Numbered from the stretch's first letter, positions 1-6,250 are shown. The stretch is DNA of 13,656 nucleotides from Candidatus Peregrinibacteria bacterium (GCA_014728975.1 WJKQ01000002.1:1-13656), one strand, 5' to 3'. Notes: generated from the letters alone by a model not told the origin. Translations and numbers: made by a program.

Positions 1-93
1 ATCAAACTGGAATAATCCCACCAGTCCCCAGTTCAATGCACCAATTACTACCAGTATCAGTGCAATCCAATCAAGAACGTTTAGTTTTTTCAT
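1..93 (-). CDS. DUF378 family small membrane protein (partial, N-terminus only)
   Basis: The first 31 codons of a minus-strand gene are visible; the rest lies beyond the left edge. The translation begins MKKLNVLDWIALILVVIGAL and continues NWGLVGLFQFD. This hydrophobic helix followed by the GALNWGLVGLF signature is typical of the DUF378 (YuzA-like) family, small proteins of about 60-80 residues with two membrane helices and no established function. The start is the ATG at 93; only AT-rich sequence precedes it, with no Shine-Dalgarno. tspO ends about 100 bases upstream on the same strand, and a candidate promoter lies between them, so the gene may be transcribed alone or with tspO. The family call is firm for so short a piece because the motif is distinctive, but the C-terminal half cannot be checked. 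Confidence 0.75.
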   Translation of the reverse strand, partial: MKKLNVLDWIALILVVIGALNWGLVGLFQFD

Positions 94-125
94 ATTTTTT
101 TAGATTAAAAACTATAACTGTTGAT

Positions 126-154
126 AGTACAGCTTGTTTCCTGGAATATGTCAA
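126..154 (-). promoter_or_regulatory. Candidate sigma-70 promoter for the DUF378 gene
   Basis: On the minus strand TTGACA (149-154) is followed after 17 bases by TGTACT (126-131), which matches TATAAT at four of six positions. The -35 is perfect and the -10 weak. The -35 lies inside one arm of the inverted repeat at 145-174, so a protein bound there could control it. Predicted only from hexamers and spacing. Confidence 0.4.
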
Positions 155-174
155 TTTAATGGGTTTGACATATT
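145..174. repeat. 10-bp inverted repeat between tspO and the DUF378 gene
   Basis: The arms AATATGTCAA (145-154) and TTGACATATT (165-174) are perfect inverted copies around a 10-base spacer. No T-run follows on either strand, so it does not look like an intrinsic terminator. The block is also bordered by two copies of TTTCCTGG (137-144 and 173-180). One arm contains the -35 of the candidate promoter above, which suits an operator. Confidence 0.5.
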
Positions 175-194
175 TCCTGGCTCAGTCATGCCTT

Positions 195-707
195 CTAAAA
201 ATTCAGGATGATAATTTCGTATGTAAGGTAGGTGGCCAGCGCAACCCAAAGCGTATAAGGTATAAGCAAAATGGAAGCTGTTTTTGAAATTTTCCAGCTT
301 ATTACAATAAGGATCAGAAGTGTCATTTCAAGTAAAATCATTTCGCCCCAGGATTCCAAAATCATTTGTTGGCCAAAAAACAAACAGGTCCATCCGACAT
401 TAAGAATTGCGTTTAAAATCAGAAGAGTAATTGCCCAGTGGTATCTGGATCCACCTTTTTTATGCAAAAGCGATGCAAAAAAACCGTGAGGAGTTTTTCC
501 TTTGTTCCAGATTAACAGAGCCGCTATCGTGGTAAGTATAAATATTATATTCCAGGCGACGGGAAACGCCCATTTGGGCGGAGTAATCTCGGGACGAATC
601 AGCTCAGTATTGTACCAGCTCATCCCCTGATTGGTGAAATAAGTTCCCAAAAGCGCGACAAGTATCGTTATCAGTGGGATAATAATATAATTGGGTTTGA
701 ATTTCAT
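195..707 (-). CDS. tspO: TspO/MBR family membrane protein (tryptophan-rich sensory protein)
   Basis: A 170-residue protein of the usual TspO length, with the family's five hydrophobic segments at roughly 7-24, 48-67, 91-112, 120-138 and 145-168. Family signatures are visible: WYN near residue 31, PPKWAFPVAW at 43-52, LNVGWTCLFFG at 102-112 and LLIPYTLWVALATYL at 147-161. TspO proteins sit in the membrane and bind porphyrins and, in some lineages, sterol-like ligands; in bacteria they are linked to tetrapyrrole and oxidative-stress responses, but the role here is unknown. The start ATG at 707 has no Shine-Dalgarno. A candidate promoter at 729-756 implies a leader of about 15 bases. The gene ends in TAG. 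The neighbouring DUF378 gene follows on the same strand. Confidence 0.9.
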   Translation of the reverse strand: MKFKPNYIIIPLITILVALLGTYFTNQGMSWYNTELIRPEITPPKWAFPVAWNIIFILTTIAALLIWNKGKTPHGFFASLLHKKGGSRYHWAITLLILNAILNVGWTCLFFGQQMILESWGEMILLEMTLLILIVISWKISKTASILLIPYTLWVALATYLTYEIIILNF

Positions 708-728
708 AGGAATTTGTTAGTTTTTTTA

Positions 729-756
729 AATATACCATACAAAAAAAAGTATTGAA
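729..756 (-). promoter_or_regulatory. Candidate extended -10 promoter for tspO
   Basis: On the minus strand TTCAAT (751-756) is followed after 16 bases by TATATT (729-734), preceded by TGG to give an extended -10. The spacer contains a T8 tract (741-748). The predicted transcript would begin about 15 bases before the tspO ATG. Its -35 overlaps that of the divergent promoter for the 801 gene. Confidence 0.45.
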
Positions 757-780
757 TAGTTTTAGACAGGAGGGTATTTT
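752..780 (+). promoter_or_regulatory. Candidate promoter for the 801-1265 gene
   Basis: TTGAAT (752-757) is followed after exactly 17 bases by TATTTT (775-780). The spacer ends in AGGAGGG, which looks like a Shine-Dalgarno but lies 26 bases before the ATG, too far to act as one. The predicted leader is about 14 bases. The -10 is only a four-of-six match. Confidence 0.35.
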
Positions 781-800
781 TTATAGCCTTAAAAAATTTT

Positions 801-1265
801 ATGGATTATTTAAATAAGATTCCTGAAAGTTTTGAAACGGCTTTAGGCGGTATAAATGAAATCCGTTTTGATCTTGAAGATTATCAGATTATTTATTTAC
901 GCTCCAGGTTAAGACTTTTTATGGAAAAGATCGATGATCATAAGTGTTTTTTGGATGTCAGTAAGGTTTTTATTAAGGGAACCCAATACTTTTTGGATGG
1001 AGTTAAGACAAAAATTCTTGATGACAATGATGCCTGTACAAAAATTAAAGATTCTGATGAAAAATTGGAATCCGTTCTTCCCGGGATTGATTCATTAAAG
1101 GAAAAAACTGATCAAAACGCTGATCATCCGATTTTGGATCATGTTGTTTTTGTCGTTGCAGATGAAGTCAGAAAAAAAATTGCTGAATTTTTAAAAATAT
1201 TTACCGCTAATTCTGAGGCCTTTGATGAAAATAAAATTGACGATTATTTTCGAAATTTCTTATAA
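801..1265 (+). CDS. Hypothetical protein, 154 aa, acidic and helical
   Basis: I do not recognise this protein. It is soluble-looking, with no signal peptide or membrane segment, rich in Asp, Glu, Lys and Ile, and probably mostly helical. The middle (about 85-110) is charged and may be a linker; the segment after it (HPILDHVVFVVADEVRKKI) reads as an amphipathic helix pair. There are only two Cys and no metal or nucleotide motif. The ATG at 801 is used because the only Shine-Dalgarno-like run (768-774) is 26 bases upstream; the one codon properly spaced from that run is an in-frame ATA at 783. Codon use is strongly AT-rich. The gene converges on the next one and their stop codons share one hexamer. 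Confidence 0.7.
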   Translation: MDYLNKIPESFETALGGINEIRFDLEDYQIIYLRSRLRLFMEKIDDHKCFLDVSKVFIKGTQYFLDGVKTKILDDNDACTKIKDSDEKLESVLPGIDSLKEKTDQNADHPILDHVVFVVADEVRKKIAEFLKIFTANSEAFDENKIDDYFRNFL

Positions 1266-1889
1266 ATCGTTTCTTTCTCTTAATTTTGCTTCAACGTCCG
1301 CAATTTGAGTCTTTACTCTTGTCGATCTTTTTCTTCGTTGAGAAAATATTCTGGAGAACAATCTTTTTATATATTCAAAATAATACTCAATTTCAGAAAT
1401 AGTTGTTTTCAGGTATGATATTCGTTCCTCCCTATTTTTTCTTGTTGATCTTCTTATGCAGATTTTTCTGTGTAATCTCTCGTGTTCTGAATGTAATTCT
1501 TCCATTACTTTGTTCATTTCGTTATTAATTTTTTGAGCAGTTTCTTTATCTTTTGATCCGCTTAATTCAAACATCCATCTTCCAATTGTTTCTCTTAATC
1601 GCGCATTTTCACTTCCCGATAATTTTTGATGCAGTTCTCTTAATGTTTCAACAGTTTCAAGAATTTTTCTTTCAGTATAACTTAAAGGTTTTTGATTTTC
1701 CCTCTCGTATAGGTCCTTTCCTGGATTATTTTGATCTGGAGTTTGAATTACTTTAACCACCCGCCCTGATATTCCCGGATCTGCAAGATCTAAAATATCC
1801 TGCTCCCGAGGTGGCAGTCCATCCAATATATCTATTACTTCAGCAGGTAATTCTTCTCCTTCTTCATTGTTTGGTTTATCCGGATTCAT
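1260..1889 (-). CDS. Hypothetical coiled-coil protein, 209 aa
   Basis: I do not recognise this protein. The first ~65 residues are acidic and Pro-rich (GEELPAEVIDILDGLPPREQ), probably a flexible region. From about residue 70 it is almost all charged helix with heptad-like spacing (YTERKILETVETLRELHQKL), suggesting a coiled coil. The C-terminal third is very basic (KICIRRSTRKNREER; SQRRKRSTRVKT), which would suit nucleic-acid or membrane-surface contact; that is inference. There is no signal peptide or transmembrane segment. The ATG at 1889 lies 24 bases from a near-consensus promoter, with no Shine-Dalgarno. The stop at 1260-1262 overlaps the stop of the opposing gene. The strong promoter argues that this is a real expressed gene. 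Confidence 0.7.
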   Translation of the reverse strand: MNPDKPNNEEGEELPAEVIDILDGLPPREQDILDLADPGISGRVVKVIQTPDQNNPGKDLYERENQKPLSYTERKILETVETLRELHQKLSGSENARLRETIGRWMFELSGSKDKETAQKINNEMNKVMEELHSEHERLHRKICIRRSTRKNREERISYLKTTISEIEYYFEYIKRLFSRIFSQRRKRSTRVKTQIADVEAKLRERNDL

Positions 1890-1912
1890 ATGTATTTTAT
1901 TATAAAGATGTA

Positions 1913-1940
1913 ATTATAGCTATTTTGCCGATTTTGTCAA
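1913..1940 (-). promoter_or_regulatory. Near-consensus sigma-70 promoter for the 209-aa gene
   Basis: On the minus strand TTGACA (1935-1940) and TATAAT (1913-1918) are separated by 16 bases; both hexamers are perfect. Transcription would start near 1906, giving a leader of about 17 bases. A second TTGACA (1964-1969) lies upstream with a weaker -10 (TGTTAT, 1940-1945, 18-base spacing), so tandem promoters are possible. Confidence 0.75.
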
Positions 1941-2163
1941 TAACAGAATACAAAACTGCTGCCTGTCAATATACGTTTGTATTTGTTTATAGTTACATAT
2001 AGACTTGGTAATTATTCCAAAAAAAATATTTCCGATGTCAATGGTTCTGTAAATGAAGTTTTGTCCAGTTTAAGCGATCGCCTTGTAACTCAATTGTTTA
2101 TTTACATGGTCGCAAATACTGAACGAAGCTCGAACCTATTTTAGGGACAAGTACAGCTAAATG

Positions 2164-2183
2164 AAAAAGCTTCCTAGGAAGCT
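2164..2183 (-). terminator. Intrinsic terminator of the clpB-tRNA-Pro transcript
   Basis: AGCTTCCTAGGAAGCT (2168-2183) is a perfect 16-bp palindrome. On the minus strand it is followed directly by TTTTC, giving a short stem with a U-run about 37 bases after the tRNA 3' end. The stem is only 6-8 bp, so termination efficiency is uncertain. Confidence 0.65.
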
Positions 2184-2215
2184 CGCGGCGGCGCCACACC
2201 TTTTCGGCCGGCGCG
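2184..2215 (-). repeat. GC-rich imperfect stem-loop in the tRNA trailer
   Basis: The arms at 2184-2192 (CGCGGCGGC) and 2207-2215 (GCCGGCGCG) pair at eight of nine positions around a 14-base loop. This is a sharp GC island in AT-rich surroundings, between the tRNA CCA end and the terminator. It could fold in the 3' trailer and affect tRNA processing, or be a remnant of a dispersed repeat. Confidence 0.45.
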
Positions 2216-2219
2216 TGAA

Positions 2220-2296
2220 TGGTCGGGGTGACAGGACTTGAACCTGCGACCTCACGCACCCCATGCGTACGCGCTAGCCAACTGCGCCACACCCCG
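2220..2296 (-). tRNA. tRNA-Pro, anticodon GGG, with encoded CCA
   Basis: This 77-base minus-strand gene folds as a full cloverleaf. The acceptor stem is CGGGGTG with CACCCCG, discriminator A73 and genome-encoded CCA. The D stem is GCGC/GCGC. The anticodon stem TACGC/GCGTG encloses loop ATGGGGT, so the anticodon is GGG, reading proline CCC and CCU. The T stem is GCAGG/CCTGT with loop TTCAAGT. The C1-G72 pair is typical of bacterial tRNA-Pro. It starts one base after the clpB stop codon and has no obvious promoter of its own, so it is probably cut from the clpB transcript by RNase P. Confidence 0.95.
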
Positions 2297-2297
2297 A

Positions 2298-4865
2298 TTA
2301 TTGTATTTTTAGGCCGTTATTATTGTCCTTGTCTATTTTTACTTTTGAGCCTTCCTTTACTTTACCTTCGATAATTTTTACCGCAAGAGGATTTTCAATT
2401 TCTTCCTGAATTAAACGCTTTAGCGGGCGCGCACCAAAATTTGAATCTTGTCCCCTTTCAGCCAGATATTTTAACGCGCTGTCTGACAATTCAAGGTTTA
2501 TATGCTGTTTGTTAAGTCTTTTTGCAAGTTTTTCGATCTGGAGTTTTGCTATTTCTACAATTTCTTTTTCGGTAAGTTTGTTGAAGATGACTATATTATC
2601 AATCCTGTTAAGAAATTCAGGTTTAAAGAAATCTTTCAAAAGTTTATCCACTTTTAAATCGAGTGCGGTTTTTTCGCCTTTAAATTCAAGGATTTCTTTA
2701 CTTCCAATGTTTGAGGTAAGAATAATTATTGTATTTTTGAAATTTACTCTTCTTCCTTTTGCGTCGGTGACGTGGCCTTCATCCAAAATCTGAAGAAGTA
2801 TATTAAAAACCTGCGGGTGTGCCTTCTCCACTTCATCAAAAAGTATGACTGAATATGGTCTTTTCCTTATTTTTTCAGTAAGTTGTCCGCCCTCGTCAAA
2901 TCCGACATAACCGGGAGGCGATCCTATGATCTTTGAAATACTGTGAGATTCCATGTATTCGCTCATGTCCAGGCGGGTCAATGCTTTTTCATCGTTAAAA
3001 AGGAATTCAGCTATTGTTTTCGCAAGTTCTGTTTTTCCCACTCCAGTTGGTCCCAAAAACAAGAATGATCCAAGAGGGCGTTCTTCCCCGGATATATTTG
3101 CTTTTGATCTACGTATGACATTGCTTACTTTTTCAATCGCTTCCTCCTGTCCGACTACCCGTTTTTTTAATTCTTCTTCAAGCTTTAAAAGTTTGTCGGT
3201 TTCCGCGGACTGCAATTTATTTACAGGAATACCCGTCCACTTGCTTACCACGTTGGCAATATCTTCCGCGGTTACTTCCTCTTTTAACATTCTATTTTCG
3301 TTCTGAATTTCTTTAAGTTTGTTTTCGAGGTTTTTAACTTTTTCGTTGAGTTCTGGAATATTTCCGTATCGAATTTCAGCCACTTTATCAAGTTTTCCCT
3401 CTCTTTCATATTTTTCAGCCCGATTATTCAAATTATCGATTTCTTCTTTGGCTTCCCGGATCCGGTCGATAATATTTTTTTCATTCTGCCAGATTAATTT
3501 CATTGAATTCAATTTTTCTTTCTTTCCGGCAATTTTTTTCTCTACTTTATCAAGTTTATCCTTAACGTTTTTCTCCTTTTTTAATGCTTCTTTTTCAACT
3601 TCTAACTGTCTTATCTCTCTTTCAAGTTCATCAATTTCGGAAGGGGAACTTTCAAGATCAATTTTAAGAACTGCTGTTGCTTCATCTATAAGGTCAACCG
3701 CTTTATCCGGAAGAAAACGATCCGTGATGTATCTGTCAGAAAGAGCTGCGGCTGAAATGATCGCCTCGTCAAGAATTTTAACTCCGTGATAAAGCTCATA
3801 TTTTTCTTTAATTCCACGAAGAATTGCAATTGTATCCTCAACAGAAGGTTCATTTACCTGTATCGGCTGAAATCTTCGCTCCAGAGCCGCGTCTTTTTCA
3901 ATATATTTTTGATATTCTTTTAAGGTTGTAGCTCCGATCGCGTGAATTTCTCCCCGAGCAAGGGCCGGTTTCAACATGTTTGAAGCGTCCATCTGGCCTT
4001 CTACAGCTCCCGCTCCGACCAATGTATGAAGTTCATCAATAAAAAGTATGATATTCCCTTCTTTTTCCTTAATTTGTTTAAGAACAGCCTTAAGACGATC
4101 CTCAAATTCACCGCGATATTTGGTTCCGGCAATCAGCGAACCGAGGTCAAGCGCTAGTAATTCTTTATTTTTTAGGGTTTCGGGAACATCGCCCTGAACA
4201 ATACGGTTGGCAAGACCTTCGACAATAGCGGTTTTTCCGGTTCCGGGTTCTCCAATAAGTACAGGGTTGTTTTTAGTTCTTCTGGCAAGAATCTGCATTA
4301 ATCTACGAATCTCATCGTTTCGCCCAATAACCGGGTCGAGCTTTCCTTTACGCGCCATCTCGGTAAAATTTGTACAATATTTATCAAGAGCCTGATATTT
4401 TCCTTCAGGATTTTCATCGGTGACACGTTGATTTCCTCTGAGTTCTTGTATAATTGAACCGATGGTTTTTTTATCAAGTCCGTAATTATCAAATATTTCC
4501 GACAGCTCTGTCTTAACGTCAAGAAGCCCCAAAAGTATATGTTCGACAGAAATATATTCATCTTTAAATTTTTCGGATTCTTTTGAAGCCTGTGTTAGTA
4601 CTTTTCTTATATTGTCGGAAATGTATTGACTTCCACCCTCCACCTGCGGGATTTGTTCAAGCAATTTTTCAACATCGGATTTGAGGTTTTCAATGTTGAT
4701 TTCCAGTTTTTTCAATAGAGGAGTTAAAAGCGTGCCTTCCTGACCCAGCATTTCATAAAAAATATGGGCAGTGTCGATTTGCTGGTGATTTCTTGAACCT
4801 GCCAGCCGGCTTGCTTTCGCAATCAATTCCTGTGTTTTTTGTGTAAAATTGTGTCCAATCTGCAT
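2298..4865 (-). CDS. clpB: ClpB, ATP-dependent protein disaggregase (Hsp100)
   Basis: This 855-residue protein has the usual ClpB length and order: N-terminal substrate domain (about 1-145); first AAA+ domain with Walker A GEPGTGKT and Walker B ILFIDE; a coiled-coil M domain (about 400-520, EIDELEREIRQLEVEKEALK); and a second AAA+ domain with Walker A GPTGVGKT, Walker B VILFDE, pore motif GYVG and sensor TSNIGS. The M domain separates ClpB from ClpA and ClpC. The hexamer threads aggregated proteins through its pore, usually with DnaK. The start MQIGHNFTQKTQ at 4865 is preferred over the ATG at 4889: the longer form would begin inside the CIRCE operator, and its extra eight residues match nothing in the family. 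Regulation by HrcA is expected. The tRNA-Pro gene follows after one base. Confidence 0.97.
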   Translation of the reverse strand: MQIGHNFTQKTQELIAKASRLAGSRNHQQIDTAHIFYEMLGQEGTLLTPLLKKLEINIENLKSDVEKLLEQIPQVEGGSQYISDNIRKVLTQASKESEKFKDEYISVEHILLGLLDVKTELSEIFDNYGLDKKTIGSIIQELRGNQRVTDENPEGKYQALDKYCTNFTEMARKGKLDPVIGRNDEIRRLMQILARRTKNNPVLIGEPGTGKTAIVEGLANRIVQGDVPETLKNKELLALDLGSLIAGTKYRGEFEDRLKAVLKQIKEKEGNIILFIDELHTLVGAGAVEGQMDASNMLKPALARGEIHAIGATTLKEYQKYIEKDAALERRFQPIQVNEPSVEDTIAILRGIKEKYELYHGVKILDEAIISAAALSDRYITDRFLPDKAVDLIDEATAVLKIDLESSPSEIDELEREIRQLEVEKEALKKEKNVKDKLDKVEKKIAGKKEKLNSMKLIWQNEKNIIDRIREAKEEIDNLNNRAEKYEREGKLDKVAEIRYGNIPELNEKVKNLENKLKEIQNENRMLKEEVTAEDIANVVSKWTGIPVNKLQSAETDKLLKLEEELKKRVVGQEEAIEKVSNVIRRSKANISGEERPLGSFLFLGPTGVGKTELAKTIAEFLFNDEKALTRLDMSEYMESHSISKIIGSPPGYVGFDEGGQLTEKIRKRPYSVILFDEVEKAHPQVFNILLQILDEGHVTDAKGRRVNFKNTIIILTSNIGSKEILEFKGEKTALDLKVDKLLKDFFKPEFLNRIDNIVIFNKLTEKEIVEIAKLQIEKLAKRLNKQHINLELSDSALKYLAERGQDSNFGARPLKRLIQEEIENPLAVKIIEGKVKEGSKVKIDKDNNNGLKIQ

Positions 4866-4882
4866 AATTTTTTTCGTTAAAA

Positions 4883-4909
4883 TTAGCACTCCTGATTATA
4901 GAGTGCTAA
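4883..4909. promoter_or_regulatory. CIRCE element, HrcA operator of clpB
   Basis: TTAGCACTC (4883-4891), nine bases, GAGTGCTAA (4901-4909): an exact match to the CIRCE consensus TTAGCACTC-N9-GAGTGCTAA. CIRCE is bound by the heat-shock repressor HrcA. It covers the -10 and part of the spacer of the clpB promoter, so bound HrcA would block RNA polymerase. hrcA itself is not in this window. Confidence 0.95.
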
Positions 4910-4923
4910 CTCAGTTTTGTCAA
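4895..4923 (-). promoter_or_regulatory. Consensus sigma-70 promoter of clpB
   Basis: On the minus strand TTGACA (4918-4923), 17 bases, TATAAT (4895-4900): both hexamers and the spacing are ideal. The -10 lies in the nine-base centre of CIRCE. Transcription would start near 4888, giving a leader of about 23 bases without a Shine-Dalgarno. The -35 sits 7 bases after the stop of the upstream gene. Confidence 0.9.
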
Positions 4924-4930
4924 TGTCTTG

Positions 4931-5647
4931 TTAGTATTTTTCTCTTACTTTAACCAGTTCTGTGGTGTCCCATACCTCAGCTTCGGCCTCAATCATTTTA
5001 TAATTATCAATAATTATTCTTGCTGTACCTTCACTCCCTTCAGGTGCAAATTGTTCTTTTGCGAAGTCGCTGTTTGACGCGCAGAAAAACACTCTGTTGG
5101 TGTCTTCTTTTAATCTTGGAATTTTTTCAAGCGACTCCTCATCTTTTACTTCAAAACAAACGTTATCCTGAATTATTCCGTCGCCCTGTGGGATATATTT
5201 GTATTCCGCTTCGATAATGTTTTCTCCGGTAAAATCAATAATTACGTTGTAGTAGCTGATTTCATAATTTTCATTAAAGGGTTTTATTGATTTTATTTTC
5301 ATGTCCGCAATCTGATCGCCTTCGCTTACCGCTTCCAGTTCAAAAGGATTTTCGATTGGTTTTTTCACAGCTTCTGTTTCTTTCTCTTCTTCTTTTTTCG
5401 GTTCTTCTGTTTCTTTTTCCGCTTCTTCCAGAGCTTTTTTGATTTCTTCACCTATTTTCAGTTCGGAATATTTTTCAGTTTCAACAAAAGAATATTCTCC
5501 AATTCCTGAAAAGTATTGATACCAGACATAAAAAATGCCGCCCAATACTGCAGTAGTCAGGATTATTGCGAGAAAAACTTTAAATCTGCATTTCGGTTTT
5601 TGTTTTTTTGGAGTATTTTTTTCAGGAGATGGTTTTTCTTTGGGCAT
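4931..5647 (-). CDS. Hypothetical single-pass membrane-anchored protein, 238 aa
   Basis: I do not recognise this protein. It has a short basic Pro/Lys-rich cytoplasmic N-terminus (1-23), one membrane helix at about 24-46 (VFLAIILTTAVLGGIFYVWY), a strongly acidic Glu/Lys linker (about 66-98, GEEIKKALEEAEKETEEPKK), and a C-terminal domain (about 100-238) with alternating residues that suggest beta strands (YEISYYNVIIDFTGENIIEA). Two Cys in that domain (VCFEV and FFCAS) could form a disulfide outside the cell. There is no lipobox. It lies 24 bases after the CarS-like gene on the same strand, with no obvious promoter, so the two are probably co-transcribed. The clpB promoter begins just past its stop. 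No function is proposed. Confidence 0.75.
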   Translation of the reverse strand: MPKEKPSPEKNTPKKQKPKCRFKVFLAIILTTAVLGGIFYVWYQYFSGIGEYSFVETEKYSELKIGEEIKKALEEAEKETEEPKKEEEKETEAVKKPIENPFELEAVSEGDQIADMKIKSIKPFNENYEISYYNVIIDFTGENIIEAEYKYIPQGDGIIQDNVCFEVKDEESLEKIPRLKEDTNRVFFCASNSDFAKEQFAPEGSEGTARIIIDNYKMIEAEAEVWDTTELVKVREKY

Positions 5648-5671
5648 AATTTTTAAGTTATTTATTTTATT

Positions 5672-6196
5672 TTACCACCATACCTTTTTCAGGTGAAGGA
5701 GGTAGCCGAGTATATTTGCAAGAAAGTGAATTAACGGTGTTAAAATGACGAGAGTAACAATTACCTGCCAGGAAGGGATGTAAAAGGGAAGCAGAAATAT
5801 AAGTGATCCAATAATAAAATCAAGCTGGTCGAAAGGAAACCAGGATTTGCCGGGTTTTATGTTAAACCTTCTTTTGAAGAATGATTTAATAAGGTCACCG
5901 GTTATTGCGCCGATTCCAAAAAGGAAAGCGTAAAGAAAAAGGTTAATTTGTTCGTAATTTAAGAGATTGTAACCGGTAAAAATTTCGTGTTTCTGAAGAA
6001 GGAACTGGATAAAAAGTATTATTAATGCGCCGATATAACCCGCGTAAAATCCTCTCCAGCTTTTGTGGGAACCGAAGATTTTTTTGTGGATTGGTTTTCT
6101 GAATGGAAGTTTTAATTTTGCGGCAATTATCGGACAGGCATTAGCCACGTACGCAGGCAGAATAAGATATATTGAAGAGAGAATGAGCTCAAACAT
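5672..6196 (-). CDS. carS: CDP-archaeol synthase-like (CarS/DUF46) membrane cytidylyltransferase
   Basis: A 174-residue integral membrane protein with about five hydrophobic segments. The conserved CarS/DUF46 pattern is clear: IFGSHKSWRGFYAGYIGAL (about 41-59) and, after a membrane helix, GAITGDLIKSFFKRR with KPGKSWFPFDQLDF, the polar cytidylyltransferase signature that CarS shares distantly with CdsA. In archaea CarS activates the unsaturated ether lipid digeranylgeranylglycerol phosphate with CTP to give CDP-archaeol. Bacterial members exist, and their substrate is generally untested; it could be an isoprenoid-ether or a diacyl lipid phosphate. The gene lies 54 bases after RNase J on the same strand, with no strong promoter between. 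The family call is strong; the archaeol-specific name is only by homology. Confidence 0.85.
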   Translation of the reverse strand: MFELILSSIYLILPAYVANACPIIAAKLKLPFRKPIHKKIFGSHKSWRGFYAGYIGALIILFIQFLLQKHEIFTGYNLLNYEQINLFLYAFLFGIGAITGDLIKSFFKRRFNIKPGKSWFPFDQLDFIIGSLIFLLPFYIPSWQVIVTLVILTPLIHFLANILGYLLHLKKVWW

Positions 6197-6250
6197 AAAG
6201 CTATTTTACTAGAAAAACGACGCACGTGAAACTTTTTATTTTCAAATGAC

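Larger units (their letters stand above)
1890..2219. other. 330-base stretch without a convincing gene
   Basis: This stretch contains the promoter of the 1889 gene (1913-1940), the terminator (2164-2183) and the GC-rich stem-loop (2184-2215). A plus-strand frame is open from 1944 to a TAG at 2142-2144 and its last 40 codons look protein-like, but it has no sensible start or upstream signal. GCGATCGC occurs once, at 2073-2080. Confidence 0.6.

Noticed and set aside
768..774. AGGAGGG as a ribosome-binding site for the 801 gene
   Set aside because: It lies 26 bases before the ATG; the only correctly spaced in-frame codon is ATA (783). It fits better as part of a 17-bp promoter spacer.
1944..2144. 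Plus-strand open frame of about 66 codons ending VANTERSSNLF
   Set aside because: It has no ATG early in the frame, no promoter or ribosome-binding signal and crosses the upstream -35 element of the minus-strand gene; it might be a decayed remnant but cannot be supported.
2098..2292. 64-codon minus-strand frame beginning MWRSWLARTHGVREVAGSSP
   Set aside because: It is the translation of the tRNA-Pro gene and its trailer; the ARTHGVREVAGSSPVTP string is a familiar artefact of translating tRNAs.
2220..2296. tRNA-Pro as an attachment site for an integrated element
   Set aside because: No second copy of the tRNA 3' end, no integrase and no phage-like gene in the window.
3319..3789. Long plus-strand frames antisense to clpB, rnj and the flippase
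   Set aside because: They are low-complexity (Ser/Phe/Leu-rich) shadows of conserved genes on the other strand.
4866..4889. Longer ClpB start adding MLILTKKI
   Set aside because: The codons overlap the CIRCE arm and the predicted transcription start, and family members begin at the MQIGHNFT-like residue.
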